DNA of 64,000 bases, from contig NW_006500340.1 in NCBI RefSeq assembly GCF_000471905.2, positions 129,310 through 193,309 of the forward strand, read 5' to 3'. This DNA comes from Amborella trichopoda. Its lineage: Eukaryota > Streptophyta > Magnoliopsida > Amborellales > Amborellaceae. Below the pieces are notes generated by a model that saw only the letters and a list, made by a program, of their open reading frames with translations, made no database searches and was not told the origin of the DNA. This document shows positions 22,187 to 32,900 of the stretch, piece after piece. Position 1 is the stretch's first letter; every line of letters starts with the position of its first letter. The position numbers and the translations under genes are program-made.

Positions 22187-23940
22187 TTGTTGCTGGTTTT
22201 TTTCTTTTGAAGAAATATACCCCCAAAGATAGAGTAAGTACAAACCTTTCTCTGATTTCATTTTTGTGGCTTGTCTTTGTGATTTTTCATCTACTGGTTG
22301 GTCAGGATTTGAGAAATTTCTGTTGATTTTGTACTCTTGTAAATTTTTTGTGGCTTTATTTTGCGATTTTTACTGTGTGAATCAGGGGTTTGTTAACCCA
22401 TTAACTTTGTGTTTGCAGAATTAATTTCTGGTCTTTCTGGAATTAAAATGAACTGCTTTTGAAATTTTTGTTTTTCAGGAGCTGTAAATTTAGCTTTTAT
22501 CTTTTCCTATTTTCTCTATTGGGTTCAATTCATTCTAAACAAAATGATTTAGTTTAAAACATTTCGAATTTTATTTTATATCTCAGATGCCCCTGTATAG
22601 ATCACTGCATGTTGTTGTTTCCTTCCTATTTCATCTTTTATTTTTTTATAAATGTATTATAGGGAGATTCATGCCTCTACATTATTTTGTTCAACATTTA
22701 TCCATTTTCTCTTCCATAATTTATTCGGTTTCTTTTTTTTTTCCCCCAAAGATTATGAAGTGCAGGTTCTTCTTGTTGTGAATCTTTAATTTCATTTTTA
22801 TTGAGACGTGCTTTTATTATAAATTCACATATTGGGTTTCTATGGATTAATTTAACTTAAAAAATTAGAATTTTCTTGAAGTACCAAGACGATTGATTTG
22901 GAGTTAATGAAAATTGAGACAATGAGAATTCTAAGCTGATGTTGGGATGGTTTGGAGTTAATATTTGTGAACTCTCTTTCTCTAGAATGGTTCCTGGTTT
23001 CTAGTTTATTGGTTTATGGTTTCTTCTCTTATGAATGAATTCAATCCTGGCATGGTTTGGATTTCATGAAAGAGGTTAGAAAAGCTCAATTGGGTGGTTT
23101 CATGGTTTTTACCAGGGATTGAAAACTCGGCGAGTCGGCACGGAATCGGCCGATTCGACCCGGGAATCGGTGATCCCGTGTCGATTCAAATCGGGAATCG
23201 GCCGAATCAGTCGAATTCAGCCTTAAAAAAATCCAAAAGAAATTTACTTTCGCTGGTTGATTGTCCTTTGGTGTTCTATTTCTTTCAAATGACAATGCAT
23301 TACTAAAGTTTTCTAGGCACTGTTGCTTTGAAGCATTCTTTGATAGGTGTTGTTACAACAGTGAGCTCGTGGTCTTCTTATGATCATGAGAGAATGTCAA
23401 GCTTGATGCGCATGATAGAGCTTGTGTTGGGATGACCGTTTGCTCATATTTTTTCAAGTTTATATGCTTGAGAGTTGTGTTTGATTGTTGCTGCATTTCC
23501 TGTTAATAAAGGCCTCATTAGACTTTATTTGATAGAGTTTCAAACTGTATCTAGAGTCGTGTATTCACTTGAGCGTTTGTGTTGGCTGCAATATACAACC
23601 CGTGATATGCTCGATTTGCTGCTGATTTTACAACAGTCGTCACCTTTTAGACAGTTTTGGAGCTTGTGAGACCTGGTATTGTTTGATGTTTGTAGTTGTT
23701 GGTGCTGCTATGACTGTCACTTGTTGCAAACTGAAGAATCTTCAATTCTGTACCAATTTGTAGGTGTCATAGGTTGCAGCCACATAACATAGAAGAACTT
23801 GATCTAGTACAAAATAGCACTAATATAAATGACATCCAAACATTATCAATCTCAATAAACCCATCTGGTGCAGTTGTTTTTTAGATAAATGCGACATACC
23901 AAGTAATTGACCTTTTAGTCAGATGCTACACTCTTGCTGT
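22187..23940. other. T-rich intron-like or intergenic sequence
   Basis: T-rich plus-strand sequence that looks like plant intron DNA but has no exon I can support. At 23,112-23,222 there is a GC-richer patch of overlapping near-palindromes built on GGAATCGGCCGATTCG. It may be a fragment of a dispersed repeat and could fold into stems. Confidence 0.4.
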
Positions 23941-24116
23941 TCTTGCAAGGTTGCCATATATAATATATGCCTAGGGAGTTGCTTTCTTGGTTCGATTCTA
24001 TGATCTAATATTTTTAAGGCCACAATCTTACTGTGCTTGCAAGGTTGCCATATATAATATATGCCTAGGGAGTTGGTTTCTTGGTTCGATTGTATGGTCT
24101 AATATTTTTAAGGCCA
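23941..24116. repeat. 88-bp tandem duplication
   Basis: Two adjacent units share GCAAGGTTGCCATATATAAT, ATGCCTAGGGAGTTG, TTTCTTGGTTCGATT and ATATTTTTAAGGCCAC, with few differences. It is a fairly recent local duplication. Confidence 0.9.
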
Positions 24117-24697
24117 CTTCCACTTAGAAATAGGAATGTTTAATTTGATAATACTTCATTTCAATTTTGCAAATGAATTAAAATGTGGATGCTTACTGGT
24201 TTTTTATGTCATTCCTGCATGGCATCTTGAAGCATGTTATTTGAAGCCTTTTACTCAACACATGCTAACCATTGAAATGAGAGGTTTGGTTTTGTATTTG
24301 GCATGTGATGCCGTGAGAGTGTGTTGAGAAAAGAATTCAACTTAAGTTACTTAACACATTTGTTATTGATTATGCTATTTTTTGGGTCCAAACTAGCATG
24401 TTGATGTACATCTAAGCTTTGCTAGTGGCTTAGTTAATGGGGACATTAGCTTGGGATGTTTTCTCTTCTCTGTTGTCTCAGGCATGCACATCCTTGTTTA
24501 CTAGGTCATTTAACTCTGCTCCTTTTATTGTCGTTTTTCAAATTGCTAGCTCTGCTACTATGTCTACTAGGTCATTTAACTGTACTCCTTTTATTTTTAT
24601 TTTTATTTTTGACATTAATGCTTGTGGTGATTCTTTTTTACCCAAATGTATACTCATGATATTGATGTTTTTTTTCAAAAGGAATTGTAAGGCATAA

Positions 24698-24989
24698 AGA
24701 GAGGCTTTTTGGCTAAGAAGGCAAGGAAAGTCTGATGAGGCAGATGAAGAGTTGAAGAAAGGTAAGGTTTTGGAGGCTGAGATGGAGGAAATAGACTTCC
24801 CAGGAAACTCAAGTTCTGGGGAAGAAAACTCTAGCCTTGAGAGAGCTAATCTGAAAGGAAAAAGAAAAGATGAAAGCACAGAAAATGAAAGCTCTCAATT
24901 TGAAAAGAGCAAGGAGACAAGCTGAAGCATTGGAAGCACTCTGTTGGGTGAAGCAGTTTGAGAAGAGACTGAATCAGTTATCATCATAA
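24698..24989 (+). pseudogene. Unidentified acidic/basic frame, probably frameshifted 3' exon
   Basis: Two overlapping frames look like parts of one protein. Frame a (24,698-24,925) is acidic and Ser/Glu-rich, with LEAEMEEIDFPGNSSSGEEN and then a basic KGKRKD. Frame b (24,870-24,989, ending TAA) gives a basic, helical-looking C-terminus, LKRARRQAEALEALCWVKQF. The shift between them and the stop just before frame b suggests a pseudogene, or an unrecognised intron. A pyrimidine tract followed by CAAAAG at about 24,666-24,680 could be a splice acceptor. I do not recognise the family. Confidence 0.35.
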
Positions 24990-25969
24990 CCTCATGATAT
25001 ACATATACATTATTTCCAATTTATTGTATAGGACCTAACAATATTCATAGGATGCAATTTACTCTATTTATGGTTTCATGTGAATGAGCACAAAGAGCGC
25101 TGAGAGATGAGCATTGGTTTCTTTTTGGAGGATGTGTAATTTCATTCGCATTGAGCTCAGCCAATAACCCCAAACTCATCTTCTGATATTCATAAACACT
25201 CCATTCCCACATAGGAAGGAAACCCATGTTACTACATGCATGTTCCTTTTTCTTATTTACCACTAATCACAGTTAAATGCATCTCAGATGTAATTTGATG
25301 GCTGCATCATTTTTCTTTTTCATTTGACTTTCTGGAATTAGTATGTAACTTTTCATTATTTAACTTTGTAAACTTTTTTGTTATCTAATGAGATGCAGTG
25401 TTACGGATATGATGTATCAATCGATGCACGGGCAGAAATGGAACAACAAATCTGTAAGTGCTTCCATGAGATAGAGCGCGATGTTCAAGCCATCAAAATT
25501 CTCACCAGTACCCAGAATCTCGACTAGACAGTTGACAAGTTCATGCAAAGGGGGACAGACCTCACCATCTATCAAAAATATCCAATGCCCCAAGGCTAAT
25601 ACGTGTAAACGTGTGTTCGCTGCATGCGTAAAGAGATATCACTACACGGCATCTAATACACCACCTTTGCTAATATGATCTCTAAGGCAGACAAAATTGA
25701 TGGAAGCATTATTCAACTGCAAACCCTGGGAGGGACTGGCAATTGGAATCCGAGCAATTGGTCTGGACTGTGCAATGATCAATAGATGGATGCCGTGATA
25801 ATAGGCACAGAGCGAGTCGGAGGATCCCCAACGCCCTTCAGAGGAGGTTTTCCTACAATCGATTCCTCTCCAAACCCTCTATGATTTCATCCACAATAGT
25901 TCCTAATGTCGTAAACAAACAAACAACCACCCTCGTGGACCAATGTCATATCTCATGTCCAATCCAATA
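24990..25969. other. Unassigned intergenic sequence
   Basis: About 1 kb with no domain-bearing frame. The part 25,400-25,900 is GC-richer and open in short pieces, possibly decayed element coding sequence, but I could not assign it. Confidence 0.4.
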
Positions 25970-26500
25970 TAAGTCTGATATGGATGAAGACTATAAAACA
26001 CCCCTGATAGGTCTGGCATGGGTAAAGACCTTTAAAGCACACCCAATCAGTTCAAGATAAGCGATGACCTGAAATGCTCGTCAACTAGGTCCAACAGGGG
26101 AATAGACCTTAAAGGAACCCCAAAATCATCGAATACGGATAAAGACTCTAAAAGCACCCCGAACTTAAGACAGAAAACTATCGGACTTCATTCCAACAAA
26201 AGTTGGAACGTCAATGAGGGTGAAGATATAAAAACACCCCTAATAGGTCTGTCAACGTTATGACCAATATGGGTGTTGACTTTATTAGTATCCCAAACAC
26301 GTTTATATCTAATGCCACAGAAGTTGCTGGACTTCATCCAATAAAGGTTATAACATTAAAATATCCCCAATTAATCCATTGAAAGTGAAGGCGTTAAAAA
26401 CATTTTTTATGTCCAATATGAGTGATGACTTTAAAAGCACTTCAAACTTATCCAAATTTACTTATGACATTAAAAGTTATTCAACTCCATCCAATAGGGG
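25970..26500. repeat. Decayed tandem array, unit about 39 bp
   Basis: Successive blocks repeat a pattern like GGATGAAGACTATAAAACAC followed by CCC and AGGTC, with starts about 39-40 bp apart (about 25,979, 26,019, 26,058, 26,097, 26,136), and continue more irregularly to 26,500. Units have diverged strongly. It does not resemble a known telomeric or rDNA repeat. Confidence 0.65.
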
Positions 26501-27678
26501 ATTAAAAGGTTCCTCGCATTATCCGCCAAAGAAGATGTTAGGGAAAATTACAAAAACCCCCCAAGAATGCACTATTCACTCAACTTACCCCTACTGATTT
26601 TTCTCTCATCTTTTTCCCTTCAATATACTATCCTTGTAAAACAAACCCCAACCCAAAAAAAAATTAGAAAGGGACAAAAATACCCTTTTGGTCTTTTCCC
26701 TTTTCTTTAACTCTTACCTTGTATTTCCCCCAATATTTTTTTTAACAGAAGCTTCTCCCTCACCCTCACGGCCCGAGCTCAACGAAGCTTTTCCTCCCAC
26801 TTTTTCTCCCTCAGCTCCAGATCCTCTTCATCTCTCACTTTCTCTTTGCGGCCCAAGCCCCATCCTCTCACACTCTCTCCCCGGTCCGAGCCCCCTCACA
26901 CTCTCTCCCCGGTCCGAGCTCCCTCCTCTCACTCTTGTGGGTTGAAGCCTTCTCCCTCTCTCTCTTCGAAAGAACGCCCAAGCTAAAGCCTGAGCTCCCT
27001 CCATCTCTCTACGAAAGATATGGTGCTCTCGAAATCTGTCCCAACCCAAACCCGTTGGCACTATTTCGATTTTTACTTTACCCACAAACATTGACCACCT
27101 GTTCTTATTGCACTTTCACAAGCCACGCCCACATGTAGGGACCCTTACTTCGGTGCCTTGCTTGGATGTGGTCGCTCCCTAAACAGCCCAGCAACTATTC
27201 ATGGGTTAGTCTCCCTCTCCCAGGCTGATCCCAGGCTAGGTCCCTATAGGGTAGGGCCAAAAGGGTGAGGCTGGCCAGGGAGCGTAGGTCTGGTTTGGGC
27301 TAGGCTGGGCAAGGCCAATCCTATTGGGGCCACGGCCTCAGCTCGACCCTATGAGACCCACATTGAGCACCTCTTGATATCTGCAAAAGAAAACCTCGAC
27401 CCCAAAACAATGGGCAATCTCACAGAATTGAGAAGAAATATGTTTATACAGAAGCACCTGCATTCAACCAATATTCGAGACTATGAGTCTCCTGCACTAA
27501 TTCTTGTTGTATATCACATTCCAGGAGAGATTTCTCTCTGGCTACATTCTCAGAACTGCAATTGAGCAGTCATCCGAGGCGTGTACAACAGGAAATCTCC
27601 TCTTACCGAGAAAGAATTATAGCATATAACCCATTATAGACTCAGAATCATTTCACCTAACCCTAAAGCCGCAACATT

Positions 27679-27722
<44 letters not shown>

Positions 27723-28300
27723 TGTGTTGACATAACCAATCAGAATCTGTAATCAGGTTCAACGTCCATGGCCCATGCGAACTTAGCCAGCAGGGATTTG
27801 TTGAATATCTGAGGCAGAAGAATGACAAACAATTAGATGGGTAAAAATTATTTCGAACAAAGACAATAAAGAAGTTATAAATGAGAACCTCTCTCAACTA
27901 TATATATGGCAAACGTTCTCTACAAGGTTGCAACCCTCTACTATATATAGTACATACGGTGCACCTTAAAAATCCAATAGAAAAAAGTGTTTGGAAATTT
28001 TCCAACTTCCAATTGATCATCTCAACCCTCAAGATATATGGACATGAAGGGAAAAAAGAATTTCTAGTCCCAAAAATAGAGTACCTTGTAACAACTTATT
28101 TGGGATGTCTATTTCCAAGATTTTGAAGTACTTATAAATCTGCTCGATCTGCAAACTTTTGAATTTTAAGTTTCATAATTAGCGTTGAACATAGATTTTC
28201 AAGTCATCATAAAGTTTCCAACATCAGAACTATATCTTCCCATGAAATTTAGAGACACGACTTACATGTATAGTATAAGGTGGGCACCTTATACAAACAC
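26501..28300. other. Unassigned intergenic sequence
   Basis: Pyrimidine-rich from 26,690 to 27,000, which gives long but meaningless frames (Pro/Ser/Leu). A GGT-rich patch at 27,150-27,360 resembles retroelement leader sequence. A (GA)n run of about 36 bp lies at 27,681-27,718. No gene is supported. Confidence 0.45.
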
Positions 28301-28304
28301 ACCA

Positions 28305-28631
28305 ATATATATCATCATTATCATCATCAACACTATCATCAGAGACTTATCCCAATAAGTGATCTTACATATATACATATACATATACTCGTACATATGT
28401 TTACATAACATAAATATATATATATATAGGTGGTCTTACAAGGGTGAGGACCTTAAATTTTCTCTTAACCCATCCCAAGCCTAGGTAAAAGCGGTGGGTT
28501 GCGTTAGGTAAGCAACCAACATAAAACTTTGTCACATCTTATCATAAATCTTAAACTTGTCTTACAGAGGGTATCGCCCTTAATAGAGAAGAATAGAGGA
28601 ACATGATTCATGTAGCCGAGCATTTGGATGA

Positions 28632-28632
<1 letters not shown>
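28305..28632 (+). mobile_element. RTE 3' ends, one in each orientation
   Basis: At 28,309-28,370 the text CATCATTATCATCATCAACA...CTTATCCCAA looks like an RTE tail on the minus strand. At 28,558-28,628 CTTACAGAGGGTATCGCCCT, GATTCATGTAGCCGAGC and GATGATGATAT form an RTE end on the plus strand, which runs into (AT)n. Confidence 0.55.

Positions 28633-28680
<48 letters not shown>
28633..28680. repeat. (AT)n microsatellite
   Basis: About 24 AT units directly after an RTE tail and directly before noise-like sequence at the contig end. The assembly probably stopped in this repeat. Confidence 0.9.
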
Positions 28681-28681
<1 letters not shown>

Positions 28682-28800
28682 TCTCTAGTAGATACGTCTA
28701 CTACTACGTCGTACCTTACTAAGTAAGTTAAAAGTTTAAGTAGTAAGTAAGTAAGTACGTAGTAGTTGTCGTACTACGTANNNNNNNNNNNNNNNNNNNN
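28681..28800. other. Contig-end noise and 20-N assembly gap
   Basis: Positions 28,681-28,780 consist nearly only of AGTA, TACG and GTAC words, like the start of the window. Twenty N follow at 28,781-28,800, a fixed-size placeholder of unknown true length. Whether the sequences on the two sides are neighbours is not proven by this sequence. Confidence 0.85.
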
Positions 28801-29240
28801 GGAAATCCTAGACTTGTTTGTAGATTCTCAGCTTTGTTGTTGAAAAAACCCCTAGGCTTTGATACCAATTGGTGCAGGAAAATAGAAATAAAGGCAAAAG
28901 AGCTCAATAGACCATCACAGCAAGCCAGATTTGCGTGGACAAAAACAAGAGACCTTGAATCCCTAGATAGGGACTGGTGTTATTGTTCACATCCTGTTTT
29001 TACTGTTCAAATCCCAAAATTGTTAGAAACCCTAAAACTTGATCCCCTTTTATTACATTATATTAAAAAAAAGGACCAAAACTACCCCACTTAAGTTAAA
29101 ATATTATAAAAGTATCCCGTAAGTCCTTCACTCAAATTATAACATAATCGGTCCCTAAATTGCCCTAAAAAGGAATGTAAAAACAGCAAGAAACTAAAAA
29201 CAAACTCCTTCAAAAGTTGGCCTTCCCCTCTTGGATCTCC
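28801..29240 (-). mobile_element. Probable LTR and PBS of an LTR element cut by the gap
   Basis: GCTTTGATACCA at 28,856-28,867 is, on the minus strand, TGGTATCAAAGC, one base from the initiator tRNA-Met site TGGTATCAGAGC. To its right is about 370 bp of LTR-like DNA with a TATA-like AATATAATGTAATAAAAGG on the minus strand. The element interior would lie to the left, inside the gap. The far LTR boundary is estimated. Confidence 0.5.
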
Positions 29241-29249
29241 TTGTGACTT

Positions 29250-29676
29250 TAGGATGTGGATCATCATAGAGGAGTTGTCAAAGGATGCAGGGATATGAAC
29301 GTCTTATGGATGCATACTTGGCGGATGTCAAACGAGCTCGCCGATCTTCTCGCTAAAGACGGAGCACGGGCACATGTGGAAGACCCCGACCGGTCCATCT
29401 CCTTTTTTGCTCTGGACCACAGAGGGTTTCTAGGACCGTAGTTAGCCTCTCTCTCCTACTTGTACTCGGGCATTCTTATAAGCCCCATTTTTTGCTACAC
29501 CATATTTTTTGTAATCAGGCATGTGACAAGGCCAACTTTTTGTATAGGGTCTTTGGACCTATTTTTTGACCAAGATACCTGTCTCGAGGGTACTCTCGGT
29601 CCTCTCTCTCCTCTTACAGTTGTACTCCTTCTTATAGGAATACAACGTTAACATTCAAAACAAAAAAAAAAAAAAA
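29250..29676 (+). mobile_element. L1 3' fragment with poly(A) tail
   Basis: The frame 29,256-29,441 has MRMSNELADLLAKDGARAH-type text (here WRMSNELADLLAKDGARAHV), the end of a plant LINE RNase H domain. A T-rich 3'UTR and AACGTTAACATTCAAAACAA plus a poly(A) of about 15 follow. It lies in the TOP1 intron after exon 7, in the opposite orientation to the gene. Confidence 0.8.
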
Positions 29677-29950
29677 GGATTGATGGATTGGGTCAAAAGG
29701 GCCATGAGAACTGTCTTGGCTAGTATTGTCTGGTGCATCAATAAAACACTACTTTTTTATCAGCAATAGGGAAGATAGCTCTAAATATTCACTTAGGTAT
29801 GCCTCAAATAATCCACAAACCCACTATCAAACAACAATTAATTAAATGTATTAGGTGGTAAAACAAGTAAATATCACTTAATTCAACCGTGTGTCCTCTG
29901 CCTTACTAATGAAAAGAATAACAAAATGTAACACACAATGAGTCTGATAC

Positions 29951-32900
29951 CTTTTCATTGCCAGCCCTAAGAGCCAGCCTATCAATAAGGTATGTCGCAA
30001 CAGCAATTTGTCTTTTCATAATATCTTTGGAGTTAAAATGCTTTGCATACGTCTCTCTGATGCTGTCTATGTAATCCTGCGTTCGTATAAAGTGGTATGT
30101 AAGAAGACTTAAGATGACTCTTACTAATACAATGCCAAATATCAACATCAAGTCATAGTCATCAAGGGAAAGTATGCTCCACCATTAGACCATGTGAGCA
30201 TCACATCCAGCAAATACCACTGCATAATACAGAAGGTGAAGATGAGGAAGTGGGACCTAACATGGGGAATGGGGTCATGCCATGTTCTGGTTGGTCCAAC
30301 TCTCTTTCCCTCATTGTCCATCATTTTATGCACAGAATGATCCAATGGACTGTGGTTTTCTATAGTCCTTTCGATCATAGTGTACTTTACCATCCATGAT
30401 AACAATGACTTGAACTAAAACAGAGATCACCTTCAACAATCTCGCTTTCTCATACTTCTCCTTGTCACTTTGCCCTTTTAAGGAGCTGCTGGCAGCCAAG
30501 AAGACATACTTGAACTCTTTCGTGTTGATCGGATCATTCCAAAATGCTAACCATGTAACAGTGTTATCGTGTTTTATATCTTTCCACCTGTGTAGGGTTA
30601 TAGATTAATGCCACAAAAGCCGGAAAGAAAAAGATTAGTCCAATCCAAACATGATCGCGACGCAAAAAAGGTATTACGAGTTGCGAATTAAAAGATTTAG
30701 GTTTTTGACCTTTGACCCAGAATAGGACATTCTGGAACTGGAGCATTCTTTCCAATATTGATAGTAATATCTTTTGGAAAGATTCGCCTTTTCAACTTTC
30801 CCATCTGCAGCACACCACCATGTAAACCAAACAAAAACAATAAAATATACCACGAAACAGGAAGTGGCATCAAAGACATTCAAACCCCTTGGAACTGCCT
30901 AAAATCCATCATTAAACTGGCATGAATTATGTCAAAGTATAGGATTGCATAACAGAACCTTGGGATGTTCTCCACGTCCGCGGAATAAGCCAGGTGGTTC
31001 TACCCTGAAGTTGCCAACCTAACATGCATACACAGATCAAATGAGTCCACAAGAAGGATCATCTGTGCCACATGGGTTCCCAATAAATGGCAGCAACTTC
31101 ATATATGATCACCAATAGTAAAAACCAAATAACATATCAATGTTCGATGCGTGTCAATGTTTAGGAAAGAGGAAACAACCAGTTCATCTGAAAAGTGAAG
31201 AAGAAAAATAGATAGCATGTAATGAGAGCGAAAAAACAGCAAGCACGTTGCAAATGCACTATTTTGAACATACGAAAGCCGAAGGCCATGAACATTGACA
31301 TTAGAAAAGAGGATGTTAACAAGGCAAATGGACTCTTAGATGCAGAACACAGGCAAAGAACAAAGTTCACCAACAAATACAATGACTTCAAGCCATTGCA
31401 GTGACATTCATCATGTGACAGCTAAATCCTACATCCATAACAAGAATGTTTCAATTATGCTAAACCCTTTTTCTTTTCTGTGGCATTATTACCTCTTTTT
31501 TTTTAATATGAGCATGATTACATATATTAAGTATGAAAGGAAGCTAGTAATTGACAAGCAATATCTTTTACCAATGCTGGCCATGTGGTCATCAGAAGCT
31601 TATACCCATAATGGAATTCAAAGCAAAACAATCGTTTACACTCCCCTAGGTCCTTCAAGGCGAAAGTTTTGACTGGAAGGGCGTTTAACACTATCATTCT
31701 AGGACTTTCCATGAATGCAAACCAAAATCAAATATCCACATCGAAGATCATCATTGACAAAAAGGTACCCACTTCTCAAACTTGTCACGTGTCAAGAGGT
31801 GGAACATGGAAAAAATAAGGAATAACATGCACATGTACATGTTACTTTACTAACCAATAGTTAGCCCTATATTTTTTAAAAAGATTTCTAAGCGACTGAT
31901 CCATAGCTACAACCCATTTCAAACAATATTTTCAAGTTCGGTTTCACTTTGGAGAGCAACAGAAATCCTATTATCCAAGATCCCAACTTCCCATACATAA
32001 TATTTATGGCCTTTGGAGTGAAGTAGAAATCCTATTAATTATTGTCCACAATGACAATGGATATGTTTTCAGGTCCAAATGGATGTCGGATATCAAAATT
32101 TATCACTTTAATGGATATGTTGTGAGATCCAAATGGATGTTAGATATTAAAATTTCTCAACTTACATGGCTTCCAAAATTTAGCACGCTTAGCTGTATGC
32201 ACCTTCAGGTTTATTATTTCTTTACTTTCGTGCCATAATATAAACCACAATCCATGCTTAAATTATAAAACACAAAGCTTTGTCCATATCGTGCATGGAT
32301 GCAAACTAGCAACCATGCTAGGAAATAGACATGTGCGACTCTAATAACACCATCATCATTTAATAGAATTCCATGATTTGCATGTGTAAGAGGTTTAGCA
32401 ATTAATGCACAGACTCACATATGAATGCATGCATGTACGTATAAGTCATGTACCTATGTACATGTGTGTAGATGTGTGTAAAGACAGATTCTAATCCACA
32501 TATATAATCATTCTTACAGTCCAACTTATCACTGCAGATCAAAAGCATCAGAAACCAGATACCTAAGAGACCACACATCATACAACACCAACAACGAAGC
32601 TTTGAATTATCAGATGAGTATGAGCCAAAAAGAGCAAAAAATTGATAAGTATGTAGGAAGGAAAACTTTTCAAACATGACGGAACATCAAGAATTCAATA
32701 CTCATATTCTTAACCTTCTCTTTGACTCCATCAACAATAGCCCACATGTATTTCTCCTCTAATTTGGCTTTTTCCTCTTTTAAAGCCTTTTTCTCCTGCA
32801 CATAATAATAGCTCAGTAAGCTTAACAAAAGAAGGGGAGCATCATACTCAAAAGTACCAAACAGAAGAGTAATTTGAGGAGAAAAAAACTTTTTTTTTCC

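Noticed and set aside
29256-29441. RNase H-like protein gene in the TOP1 intron
   Set aside because: It is the last part of a LINE polyprotein followed by a LINE 3'UTR and poly(A), not a host gene.
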